Below are positions 33,720 through 44,979 of a stretch of DNA of 64,000 nt, in pieces. Numbering within the stretch: position 1 is the stretch's first letter; each line of letters opens with the position of its first letter. The notes below the pieces were generated by a model, which was given only the letters and a program-made list of their open reading frames with translations, did not search any database and was not told where the DNA came from. Location: contig NC_134015.1 of the NCBI RefSeq assembly GCF_040712315.1, forward strand, positions 1,772,445 through 1,836,444. Direction: 5' to 3'. Origin of the DNA: Castanea sativa (lineage: Eukaryota; Streptophyta; Magnoliopsida; Fagales; Fagaceae). The translations under genes and the position numbers were made by a program.

Positions 33720-34345
33720 ACTATAGCAAAACCAATAGCAATTAATTAGTGGAAAAGACAAAAGCATCATAATTTTAGCTCCATGTCCATCCACTATCTT
33801 AAGCTTAAGGGCAAATTATGATTAATAAAGTCTATGTGGTATATCATCAGTTCACACCATGGTTATTAAGATCAAAGTCCTCCAAGGATTGGTGAGATGG
33901 TCATATGGATCAGATTGTAGATTAAATCGAGAATCATAGGATTCTACTTCACATTATTAAAAAAAAAAAAAGTGTAAAATCGCCGATAATATATAATATG
34001 GAAAAATGTGGTATCCCTAACCTTACTCGAAAGCAAAATCAACAATAATTAGTGAAAAAGGCAAAAGCACCATAATTGTAGCCCAGAAAAAGAAAAAAGT
34101 TTCAAATGTATCCCACGTTATTTCCTGCAATCCACTACCTCAAGTCTAAGGGATTTAGATTAGGTGTTGTACCATGCAATTGCAAATTAAAGATTGAGAT
34201 TAAAAATTTCAAAAGTCACTTTTAGTCTTAGCTCTTGAAAAAAAAAATATATATAACCTTTAATTTTTCACAAGTTTCTTTTACACTTATTTTTATAACT
34301 TCTCTCTCACAACTTAGGGTGAATCAGGGTGTTGTCTACTCTAGT
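33720..34345. repeat. CNL-upstream repeat, copy 1 of a local pair
   Basis: Aligns with 36240-37020: CCATCCACTATCTTAAGC, CACCATGGTTATTAAGATCA and GTGGTATCCCTAACCTTACT occur in the same order in both, about 2.5 kb apart. A worn copy is found 1.4 kb upstream of CNL-1 (19960-20240). No gene. Confidence 0.7.
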
Positions 34346-34362
34346 CAATGAAGTATATGTAG

Positions 34363-34910
34363 ATTTGATGGGTGGGTTCGGCAGTGGATGTGTTCAGATG
34401 GTGATGAGCAGATCAGTTGGGTTCTAGGTGCAGATCGGTTGGGTTCAGGTGGTGGGTGGGCCGGCCTATGGGTGGGTCGGCGGTGGGTGGGTGCGAATTT
34501 GGTTGTGTTTTTTGTTTTTGCTTTAGTTTTTCTGTGGTGGTGGATTTGGTGTTCTGCTGTGGTGATTCTGGTGTGAGATGGTGGTGGGGTGGGATGTGGG
34601 GTGTTGATGGGTGGGTGGGTCGACGACGGGTGGGTTAGCGACGGTAGTGGGTGGGTCGGCCTCGCCGTGGAGTTCAACTCTTTTCTCTCATTTCTCTTTG
34701 TATATTGGCGACTAATGGATTTTTGTTGGTGGTGGCGGGTTGTACCTATGGGTATGGTGGTGGTGGCGGGCTGTGCTTGGGTATGGTGGTGGTGGTGGTG
34801 GTGGTGGCGGCGGGTTGTGCTAGGTATGGTGGTGGTGGTGGTGGTGGTGGCGGCGGGTTGTGCTAGGTATGGTGGTGGTTTTGTCACTGGTTGTAGGGGT
34901 TTTTATTTTG
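34363..34910 (+). repeat. G/T-rich GGT/GTGG low-complexity region with ~46-bp minisatellite
   Basis: The plus strand is almost free of C. GGT and GTGG runs dominate, and a unit of about 46 bp (GGTATGGTGGTGG… GGCGGCGGGTTGTGC) recurs between about 34750 and 34870. It interrupts the CNL-upstream repeat just after AAGTATATGTA. Frames on both strands are long only because the sequence is repetitive (Pro/His/Thr on minus; Gly/Val/Trp on plus). Confidence 0.75.
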
Positions 34911-36239
34911 TATTTTTTATATTTATGGTTTTTTTAATGTTATTTTAATATTAGTATATATTATTTTAATGTATAGAATTAAAAAATAGAAGATGTGATA
35001 AATAATGAATGGTAAAATGGTGTGTTAAAATAATAAAGTAAACTTTTAATGTGTCAAAATGAGATTTTTTATGAGAATGCTCTGATTATGAAAATCATTA
35101 AACTCAAAAGCCCCGCCCAACCAATAAGTGCAAAAGCAAAAGTACCCATTAGCTGTGAGCAAAGCATCCATTGCCCATTGGAATCCACAATCTCAAAAGC
35201 CTGAGGGCCTACTCTGGCCAATAAAGCCCATGCGGTGCAACGAAGAGCAAAATCCATATGCCCACGGAGGAGGCTGTAATACGAAATGCAATAAAAAAAA
35301 AATTGCCCAAAAAAATAAATGTACCTCCAGCTATATGTGTTTAAGTGTTTTAGAGTTAATTATTTCTCAAAAAGAAAGAAAGAAGTGTTTTAGAATTATC
35401 TAGAAATTGTTATTCACAAATAAAATCTTTAAGACATGAGTTTTTATCTACCACTTAAATGTGGGACACATAAATCTTTTAAAATCTTAAATATGAGTTG
35501 TCAAAATAATTAAAAGATTAAAGAGGGATATAAAGCCATGGGAGAGATAGTGAAAATAAGTATAAAAGAGTGGAAACAAGGATTCGTTGGGAGTGCTCAT
35601 ATCACTTTTTTATAACATATCACTTTTTTATTTTTATTTTTCATTACAACATATCACTGCAACATTTACAAAAAAATATTATAAAAAACTGTTTTACTAT
35701 ACTTACATTATTTAATAGCAATGTACTCAAAGAACAAACATAATTAAAATCCATTATGTAATGACCTCTAGACCTTGCGATTTTCAGGTGCACTTAGATC
35801 AGTTAATGACCATAACGAAATTGTTAAATCGTATGAATTTTCAGTTGTATATAATAATTTGTATGGTTGCTGCCATTTAAGTGAAAAATAAATGATTAAA
35901 CTAAGCTGCTCCATGATAATAGAAATTAGAAACTAGAGCCCGAGCCATACATTGAAATGGAAATTTTGATTTATAACACAACAAAAAGAGTAAATGGTTG
36001 ATTAATGAAAGGTTTAGAAACTTCTTTGCTGAGAAAATTATCTACTTATTTAGAAGGAAGTATATAAGCAAATAGTAAAGTAATAGGTTGAACCAAAAAA
36101 AAAAAAAAAAATATCCCAAGCCTCCACTTCAAGCAGGAAAATATAGGAGTCAATAAAACCATAACAACAAGTCTAGGGTCACAATATTTTCACAACTAGT
36201 GGACCTTATGAACATGATGTTACTTTGATCATATGAAAA
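34911..36239. other. Gene-free AT-rich stretch
   Basis: Bases 34920-35095 are AT-rich and end in GAATGCTCTGA, like a MITE terminus. Bases 35100-35240 are another copy of the 21255-21400 repeat. Bases 35830-35985 match 51410-51555 (AGCTGCTCCATGAT-ATAGAAA). No gene is supported. Confidence 0.5.
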
Positions 36240-37020
36240 AAATTGGTATCCCTATTGTTACTCAGAAAACAAGACCAACACCAATTAATTAGTGGAAAAG
36301 GCAGAAGCACCATAATTGTAACCCCACATTCATCCACTATCTTAAGCTTAAGGGCAAATTATGATTAATAGAGTCTATGTGGTATATCATCACTTCACAC
36401 CATGGTTATTAAGATCAAAGTCCTACATAGGATTGGTGAGATGGTCATATGGATTAGATTGTAGATTGAATCGAGAATCATAAGATTCTACTTCACATTA
36501 TAAAAAAAAATGTAAAATCAATGATAATAATCTGAAAAAAAGTGGTATCCCTAACCTTACTCAAAAGCAAAATCAACACCAATTAGTGGAAAAGGCAGAA
36601 GTACCACAATTGTAGCCCAAAAAAAGAAAAAGGTTTCAAATGTATCGCTATGTTATTCCTTGTAATCCACTACCTCAAGTTTAATAACTTGTTTGGATGG
36701 AAGGGGGAAGGAGGTGGAGTAGAGGGGAGAAGAGTAGAGTTGGCTAAAAATAAGCTAAATCTACTCTACTCCTCCTCCCTCCCCTTTAATCCAAACGAAC
36801 TATTAGGGATTGAGATCAGATGTTGTACCATGCGATTGCAAATTAAAGATTAAAGATTGAGATTGAAAGTTTCAAAAGCCACTTTTAATCTTAGCCTTTA
36901 AATAAAAAATAATTTAACCTTTAATTTTTCACAATTTTACTTTTACACTTATTTTTTTAACTTCTCTCTCACAACTTAAGTGAATTGTGCGGTGCTGCGT
37001 ACTCTAGTCAATAATGAAGT
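36240..37020. repeat. CNL-upstream repeat, copy 2 of a local pair
   Basis: Counterpart of 33720-34345. It carries a MITE at 36684-36802 that the other copy lacks. Confidence 0.7.
36684..36802. mobile_element. Tourist-like MITE, copy 3
   Basis: About 119 bp, with GTTTGGATGGAAGGGGG at one end and its inverted partner CCCTTTAATCCAAAC at the other. The empty site is seen in the paired repeat (CAAGTCTAAGGGATT at about 34140). The flanking TTA/TAA is consistent with a PIF/Harbinger-type target. Confidence 0.7.
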
Positions 37021-38646
37021 ATATGTATTATATTCCTGATTGGTTGTGTTACTTAAGGGACAACTTGTGGTGGGTATTTGCTGCCAATTGTGAGCTTGCA
37101 TGTTAATTGGAAGATCCTTACCACTAACCTTTAGTAGCTTAACAAAATTACAAAAGAAAAACCCACCTACTTAACCAATGAGTCAAAGAGTTTATTGAAA
37201 AGGCAAGAGCACCATATATAATATAAACTTTAGATTATATATCTTCTTTCTACGCAGATCAACTTTAGATTTCATCCTGGTATCAATTAATTTTACGTGT
37301 ATTAGTGTTAGCATGTTTCACACATAAGATCATTCCCACTCCTACAGAGGCAATACTATAAATTTCCTAAACAAAATCATATTAAAATTTACAAGCAGCC
37401 TGCCCAATATTTATTCACTAGTTCTATATGAATTTTTTCATACCAGAACCAGATTTAGAGCATAAACAATATCTTACAACCCCATCTGTTTGATAATATA
37501 ACCAAATGTGCTCATTGATGACGTGCAATACAAGAAATTAAATTGTGATTAAGAGGAATTTCACTTGGAGAGTGAAATTGCAATTGACAATACAAGAAAA
37601 ATGAAATGGTTGGTAAACATTGTAGTATCTTATAATGACAACTACACTTTCGAATCTTGTTCACCTCAGTTGAGCTTCTACTGTAGACTTATCATGGCTT
37701 ATTTCACTCAATGACTTACTTTTTAGTCGGGTTAAGGAAACCCCAATTAAATTATTTGAGCTATATATTATTTGCTTCTTTATGCTTTGTTATGAGAGAG
37801 AGCTTGTAGCAATTAGCACATATATAGCAACTCACACGTACGTTTGTTTTATGAAATATGGTACTTGGTTTTTGTTTTTTTCTTTTGTAGTTTCTTTCTA
37901 TTTCTTTGCTCATATTAACGAATAGTTGTTGAATTTGTGCTGCTACTGAGAAAGTTTAATTTCTGCTACTAGCTTTATTTAGTCAACCAAGTCCACGCGG
38001 TTCATAATTTTAGCTGCAGTACTAGTCATTCAGGCTTTTTGATTATTTGATTACATTTACTGGTCCACGCAAAAGTGCAACATATGTGAACAACATAAAA
38101 TTTTATAAACAACCTGCTTCGAACACAAAGGAGATAGAATGAGATTTTAACACAAAGGAGAAACATTTGGACCCAATAAAACCATTAAAATCTTGTGGTT
38201 AACGAAAATTTGGGATTTTGTTTTTCACAGTATCTTACAACTTCTCTCCCATTATTTCATTATGAATAGGAAATACTCTCTCTTTTCGGCCCTAAACTTG
38301 TATATAAATGACTAATAGAGATTGAATTTAAACCTATTATCCTCATTTGAAAAAGTCATCACCTCTTTATAAAGTTTATAGAGAGATTAGCCCAGATCCA
38401 TGCGTTGGATATTAACACATAAAGAGTGCAGATTGTAAATAGAAGATTGGATCAGTTACTTGTAACTTATAATAAGTACATAATATCTTTTAGATCAAAT
38501 TACTTGTTCCACCTTCTCAAAAAAAAAAAAAAAAAAAAATTACTTGTTCCAAACTTCTCATTCGCAAACCATAATTATATATAAAAAATATCATAATGAA
38601 ATTGTTAAATTGCATGAATTTTTAGTTATAAAATTAAATTTTGTAA
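37021..38646. other. Gene-free stretch
   Basis: Bases 37020-37180 match 51680-51900. Bases 38010-38100 match 3450-3510 and 52725-52790 (CATTCAGGCTTTTTGATTAT block). There is a poly-A run at about 38519-38539. No coding sequence is supported. Confidence 0.5.
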
Positions 38647-38719
38647 GGACGTGGTGTAAAATCCATGTTTTACTCCTCCAATTCTAACATGCCACATCAT
38701 CTTATCACATATTTAAGAA

Positions 38720-38724
38720 TAAAC
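38720..38724. repeat. Target-site duplication, left (TAAAC)
   Basis: TAAAC directly precedes the left LTR and recurs at 51105-51109 directly after the right LTR. Confidence 0.9.
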
Positions 38725-39475
38725 TGTAAGTGCACAATTGCACCTGGACCCAAGAATAGTTATGGGCTCAGGCCCAATGAGCCTTAAACAATAAGAATTT
38801 GTAGAGTGTGGGCTTGAAACCCAGGTTAGAAGTGTATGAGGATGAAATGACAAACTAAAGATTCCAAGTACTTAGAGACAAAAAGGAGTAATGTAAATAG
38901 GCCTCCTCGGACGTAAGCCGAAAGCTGTTCTTATATTATATCTCTCTCTTTTTCCTTGTTCTTTTTAGGTTACAAAAAGTTTCGTCCTGTTTCTGTTCCA
39001 GGTCCCTCCTTAAATACTCCTCTTTTTAATACTTTATCCACGTGTTGCCCCCCAATTCCTCCCTTGGCCTAGATATTTCTTTTCTTAGTGCCTTTGAACA
39101 GTAACTAGAAGTTTCCCTTCCACTGTTTAAGTGTCACTTCCTCATTAATGCGGCCAGGGTGGTAGGTGCAGGGTCTTTAATGTGGAGGTAGCAGCCTTTA
39201 CCTTTGATATTCTTCCAACATCGGCGCTTCTAGGACATTCAAGGGTTCTCTCCCTTTAACCGTTGGTCTTGACCGTATCATTCCCTAATCTTTACCATGA
39301 AGTCTCAGGTTCTTTGATGTCGGTCAGGGGAAAACCATCCTCGGCTGGATCCTAGGATCCTCGGCGTATAGGCCGACCCATAGCACCAACAATCTCTAAC
39401 CCCAGGGTCAGGTCGGCCTTCTTTAACAAGGCCCAAAAGGCCCACATTCCCACCAGGATCCTTTTGCCCCACACA
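38725..39475 (-). repeat. 3' LTR (751 bp)
   Basis: Starts TGTAAGTGCACAATTGCAC and ends CCCCACACA on the plus strand. It differs from the other LTR at about 39000 (C/T), 39063 (C/T) and 39320 (G/A), and lacks two bases at about 39325. A short purine-rich stretch, GAGGGG (minus strand, about 39481-39486), may be the polypurine tract. Confidence 0.93.
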
Positions 39476-39983
39476 ATAGCCCCTCAAAACTCTAATTTTC
39501 GACATCCGAGGAGAAAAATAGGGTTTTGATCCGACGAGAACCTGCTCTACACACTTTATAAGTGACGACACGTGTGGAAATCGTTTCGCGTCCCGAGAAG
39601 ATGACACTTGGCGGTTTCATTTTCGAAAACGCGCGCATTTATTACCGTAAGTTACTCTGTGTCTCCCACGCTCAACGGTGAGATGGGCATCCAACGGTTC
39701 TCCTCACTCCACGAAATTTTAGGCGGGACAGACATAATTTTCGAGGCCGCCTTTTCGCACGTCGTGACGCTTCGGGAACCTGCGCCTTCATTTAAGTCAT
39801 CGGGGATCAATCCCATCAAAACAACAACAATCATTCTTCACCAGCCAAAACCGTGGAAACCCGTACCTTCAACTTTGTAAGTTCTTGCTCTCTCTAGTCT
39901 TGACCTTTTCTCCTCGGATACGGTCCTCGGCTACCAATACAATCACTCTCCCTTTTAAAGTTTAGTCTATCGTCTCTCTCGTA

Positions 39984-42517
39984 ATGGGAAGATTCAAGTG
40001 TCTAGTTGATACCGCCGCCGGGATGGAAGGCTTTAGAGCCAAATACCATATTCCCGGCGACGTAGGGTTAGAATACCGCCCGGCAATGTACCGTGGCTGG
40101 TTCTAGGAAAGAGGGAGAGGTTATCATTCCTATGATAGCCTTCATAGAGGGTGGGATGACCCTACCAATGAAACCCGTAATGAGGGAGTATCTTCGCAAC
40201 CACCGGTTGTGCCCCGACCAATGCCTTCCAAATGTTTTTAGAGTTTTAGGTAGTGTAAATGCTCTAAACGAGCAGATGAGTTTAAACCTCACATGGCACG
40301 ATGTCGTGTTCCTATATGAGTCCCACAAACTCTCTAAGGTAGGCTATTATATGAAATCTCGGTCTAGCACCGTTAGGCTAATCTCCTGTCTGCCCAAATC
40401 AAACAAAGGCATGAAGGACGACTACCTGATCGTGTCTGGGAACTGGCACGACGGCCTTCACCGCCCGGTTCGGTGGGGGGATCCGGGTGCGACACCATAG
40501 GATTAATCTCCCCACAAGACAACTTCTCCTAACACACACACGTAAATGCGTATGTGTATTTACTTAAAGTCGTTAAATATTTGTGTGAATCTGACCAGGT
40601 TTGTTTGTTTGATGTCTTTTTTGCAGATAAGCAACACGTGCGTCCTCGTCTAAGTCACTGTAACGTTGCCGATCTAAACCGAGTACTTCGCTCCGAGGTA
40701 TTCGTTAGTGCAGACCTACAACTCCGGGCTGCTCATCTCATTCTAGGATACACCCCCCTTTCCAAAGACTTTCAGGAGATAGAGGATGCCATTATTGCTG
40801 GCGACCGAAGACGGAAGAGGATAAACGTAGCTCGGCCCCATTTTTTGGATGACCGTGACCTCCCGGACGCTCCTGACACTATTTTGTACAACCGGCCGAT
40901 AGCAGCAGTCCCCCTCGCCATACACTCACAAACAACTGTCGTTCCAGAAGAGGAGGTGTCTTCTTCACACACTCTTGACGACGAGATAGACCAATTCCAT
41001 CTTGAAGACACCGAGAGACCTCGCGGAAACCAGTTCGTGGTACTTTCCGACGAGGAGGAAGAAGCCACCGAGGCCTCTGGAATCGCAGGGTTTGTAGTTG
41101 CCCTTCCCGAGGACGAATCCGTAGAAGGCATGGGACGAATGGAGGGTCTTCTCACTAATAGGGCTGCCAAAGTTGCAGAGAAGAAGAAAACAGGGACGTC
41201 CCAAGTTCCCCCAGCTTTACCTCCTCCTCCTCCTCTAGCTGAGCCAAAACTGCCAGCCGAGGATCCCAAGAAGAAGAGGAAGGGAGATAATGAGGGGACG
41301 ATTACTAAAGACCCCAAGAAACCACGCCAACAACTCCCACCGGCCCAGCGGCGGAAGCCGGACAAAGGCAAGGGTAGAGCCCGTTCGGCTCGAACTTGGG
41401 GAAATCGTGATGAGGCCGTAGTGCACCGAGCACCGGCCACTTGGTCCCCGATCTAAGGCTGGACGGCGCTCTTATCTCCTGTCGCGGTCCGGTATAAGGG
41501 CGGTTCAACAAGGCCACGCCCACCACCTGGCCGAGGTCCTAGAACGCCCTCTTCGCCGCCCAAGGACATGGAGACCTTGGAAAAGATGGGCCAACCACAA
41601 CTATTCCTCTCTCTAAAAAGAGACTTAGCACCGGTAAGTGTTTCTCCTTTTAACAATATTTATAAGTAAATTAGTTTTTGTTATTCCTAACTCCATCATG
41701 CTTTTTTACGGGCTATTCAGGAGGTCTTTGTAGCTGAAAAGTTTATTGAAGACGCTCGGAAAGTAGCCAGGGCTGAGCTCGAAATTAGGGTGGAGACCGA
41801 GAAGTCCTTGGGTACGGCCCTTGCCGAGAACGAAAAGCCGACCTCGGAGGTAGCGTAGCCGAGGAGAGAGAAGAATGGGGTCGAGTCAAACTTGAAGACA
41901 ATGAAGACCCGGATAGAAGGACGGCGCAAGCTCCTTCATGCAAGAGATGAAGAGCTCTCCCAAGCTCAAAAGGAGTGCTCGGATCCGAAGAAGCGGTTGG
42001 CGCCGATGAAAGAAGAAGCCGGTTCCTTCCAACTCTCTCTTCAAGCCGCGAAGCGAGCAAGTTTTGATGAAGGGGTAGCCACTACCGAGGAGCAACGACG
42101 AGAGGAGTTCGCGGCTTTATGCCGCGAATACTGTCAAAAAGTATGGGGGAAGCTTTAAACGTAGCAGGAGTTCCCCAGTCTTCGGATTTGAGGAAGTCCG
42201 AGAACGTTTGGCTTCCCCTAGAAATACAGGAGATTGAAGAGGCTCCTGCTGCTACTCCTACCCCTGAGACAACTCTTCCTGTCCTACCTCCGATGGTCCC
42301 ACAGCAAATTCCTGATCCTACAGAACCTTCTGGTTCCAATAAAGAAAAGGAAGGAGGGGTGGATGCAGAGAGGGACTTGAACCAGATAGTGGAACCCAAC
42401 GTCCTTCCACCAAAGACAGCGGATAAAGGAAAGCAGGTTATGACTCCTTTTGAGCTGGAGTTGAGAAAGACCGAGGGCACTAGTACCTCTCAGCAAGATC
42501 CTCCTCCAACAGCTTAG
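39984..42517 (+). pseudogene. Antisense multi-exon gene of the Tat element
   Basis: It runs opposite to gag-pol, between the 3' LTR and the tandem array. The start at 39984 (MGRFKCLVDTAAG) is followed by a one-base frame change near 40100 and then IIPMIAFIEGGMTLPMKPVM to about 40486. A likely intron ends at the TTTTTTGCAG acceptor (about 40626); the next exon begins DKQHVRPRLSH and runs to a stop at 41456. Past that stop the sequence continues to a textbook GTAAGT donor (41634) and a TATTCAG acceptor, exon from 41721 (intron of 87 bp). Later parts are coiled-coil-like and charged (Glu/Lys/Arg) and end PPTA-stop at 42517, after another shift near 42150. Proteins of this kind are known from antisense ORFs of Tat/Retand elements; their function is unknown. 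This copy is broken. Confidence 0.6.
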
Positions 42518-43029
42518 GACTTAGCTTAGGGCTTCTCTTTTTCCATTTTTTGTTTTTTTTGTTTTTGAATTATATATTGTAATGTATATTCACCTTGATT
42601 AATGAAGAACAATTTCGTTTGCTTTTCACTTGGATTGTGTCTGCTTTTTCTTTATTCTTTATGTACTTATTACAAAAGTTTTCCCATTAAGTCATATCAG
42701 AAGTTTCTCAGAGCATAAAAATCTAACTCCAAAGATTGCATAGTCATAACTTTCACATAATCATGCGTATATTATTAAAGATTTAATACAAGGTGACATG
42801 GTTAATTCCTTTGAATAATACCTCGATTAAAAAAGGAAAGAGGACTTCATATAACAATTAAGCCCTTATAATGCATAACACTGTTTTTAGTAGGTTGTAA
42901 GATCCGAGTTAATAAACAGTAAGGTATTAACATCCAGGCATAATCAGAAGTTAAGTTTAATCAAAGTCATAGTCCGAAGATAAATCTTAAGCAATCTTTC
43001 GTTTAATTCTTCAAAATTGTAACTGTAAA
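42518..43029. other. 3' flank of the antisense gene and worn repeat unit
   Basis: AT-rich, with poly(A)-signal-like AATTATATATTG / TTAATGAAGAAC stretches after the antisense gene. From about 42890 the sequence is a diverged, incomplete unit of the 151-bp array (TCCGAGTTAATAAAC; GTCCGAAGATAAATC). Confidence 0.5.
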
Positions 43030-44929
43030 TGGTAAGACATCAATTTCCTCAAGGTTTGTGGTCCGAGGATTACACTTAACCATGTTTCTGTTTGATTCTT
43101 AAAAATTGTAACTTTAAATGTTAATTTTCCCAAAGTAGGAGGTCCGAAGACCCGGCATAACTAAGGTTCTGTTTAACAAATGATAAGACATCAATTTCCA
43201 CAAGGTTCGTGGTCCGAGGACTACACTTAACCAAGTTTCTGTTTGATTCTTAAAAATTGTAACTTTAAATGTTAATTTTCCCAAAGTAGGAGGTCTGAAG
43301 ACCCGGCATAACTAAGGTTCTGTTTAACAAATGACAAGACATCAATTTCCACAAGGTTTGTGGTCCGAGGACTACACTTAACCAAGTTTCTGTTTGATTC
43401 TCAAAAATTGTAACTTTAAATGTTAATTTTCCCAAAGTAGGAGGTCTGAAGACCCGGCATAACTAAGGTTCTGTTTAACAAATGACAAGACATCAATTTC
43501 CACAAGGTTTGTGGTCCGAGGACTACACTTAACCAAGTTTCTGTTTGATTCTTAATAATTGTAACTTTAAATGTTAATTTTTCCAAAGTAGGAGGTCCGA
43601 AGACCCGGCATAACTAAGGTTCTGTTTAACAAATGGGAAGACATCAATTTCCACAAGGTTTGTGGTCCGAGGACTGCACTTAACCAAGTTTCTGTTTGAT
43701 TCTTAATAATTGTAACTTTAAATGTTAATTTTCCCAAAGTAGGAGGTCCGAAGACCCGGCATAACTAAGGTTCTGTTTAACAAATGGGAAGACATCAATT
43801 TCCACAAGGTTTGTGGTCCGAGGACTGCACTTAACCAAGTTTCTGTTTGATTCTTAATAATTGTAACTTCAAATGTTAATTTTCCCAAAGTAGGAGGTCC
43901 GAAGACCCGGCATAACTAAGGTTCTGTTTAACAGATGGGAAGACATCAATTTCCACAAGGTTTGTGGTCCGAGGACTGCACTTAACCAAGTTTCTGTTTG
44001 ATTCTTAATAATTGTAACTTCAAATGTTAATTTTCCCAAAGTAGGAGGTCCGAAGACCCGGCATAACTAAGGTTCTGTTTAACAAATGACAAGACATCAA
44101 TTTCCACAAGGTTTGTGGTCCGAGGACTACACTTAACCAAGTTTCTGTTTGATTCTTAATAATTGTAACTTTAAATGTTAATTTTCCCAAAGTAGGAGGT
44201 CCGAAGACCCGGCATAACTAAGGTTCTGTTTGACAAATGGGAAGACATCAATTTCCACAAGGTTTGTGGTCCGAGGACTGCACTTAACCAAGTTTCTGTT
44301 TGATTCTTAATAATTGTAACTTTAAATGTTAATTTTCCTAAAGTAGGAGGTCCGAAGACCCGGCATAACTAAGATTCTGTTTAACAAATGGGAAGACATC
44401 AATTTCCACAAGGTTTGTGGTCCGAGGACTGCACTTAACCAAGTTTCTGTTTGATTCTTAATAATTGTAACTTCAAATGTTAATTTTCCCAAAGTAGGAG
44501 GTCCGAAGACCCGGCATAACTAAGGTTCTGTTTAACAGATGGGAAGACATCAATTTCCACAAGGTTTGTGGTCCGAGGACTGCACTTAACCAAGTTTCTG
44601 TTTGATTCTTAATAATTGTAACTTCAAATGTTAATTTTCCCAAAGTAGGAGGTCCGAAGACCCGGCATAACTAAGGTTGTTTAACATATGGGAAGACATC
44701 AATTTCCACAAGGTTTGTGGTCCGAGGACTGCACTTAACCAAGTTTCTGTTTGATTCTTAATAATTGTAACTTCAAATGTTAATTTTCCCAAAGTAGGAG
44801 GTCCGAAGACCCGGCATAACTAAGGTTCTGTTTAACAGATGGGAAGACATCAATTTCCACAAGGTTTGTGGTCCGAGGACTGCACTTAACCAAGTTTCTG
44901 TTTGATTCTTAATAATTGTAACTTCAAAT
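43030..44929. repeat. 151-bp tandem array inside the retrotransposon
   Basis: The anchor CATCAATTTCC occurs at 43038, 43189, 43340, 43491, 43642, 43793, 43944, 44095, 44246, 44397, 44548, 44697 and 44848. That is thirteen copies, eleven intervals of exactly 151 bp and one of 149. Units are nearly identical and contain GTGGTCCGAGGACT and GGTCCGAAGACCCGGC. The array stops 51 bp from the pol stop codon (44980), so it lies in the element's 3' untranslated region. There are no spacers as in CRISPR; this is satellite-like DNA. Confidence 0.97.
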
Positions 44930-44979
44930 ATAAGAGCTAGCCATAACTTTAAAATATTAATTGACAAAAGCTTATTTGA

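Larger units (their letters stand above)
32883..33720. repeat. Second copy of the CNL-flank segment, carrying two MITEs
   Basis: TTTGTCCATCATCATGGAACCC onward matches 26220-26900 and 52040-52300. It is interrupted by MITEs at 32964-33215 and 33414-33540, both absent from the other copies. No gene is supported; the 87-codon frame at 32883-33146 lies mostly in a MITE. Confidence 0.55.

Noticed and set aside
34345..34887. 180-codon minus frame rich in Pro, His and Thr
   Set aside because: It is open only because the opposite strand is a GGT/GTGG repeat with almost no C; it has no start context or relatives.
39608..39880. 90-codon plus frame next to the 3' LTR
   Set aside because: It has no continuity with the antisense gene, which starts better at 39984; probably leader sequence.
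40772..41440. 222-codon minus frame inside the retrotransposon
   Set aside because: It is antisense to the better supported plus-strand antisense gene (splice sites, charged domain order) and is Ser/Gly low-complexity.
43030..44929. CRISPR-like regular repeat
   Set aside because: The repeats are 151 bp and directly adjoining with no unique spacers, in a plant retroelement; this is a tandem array.
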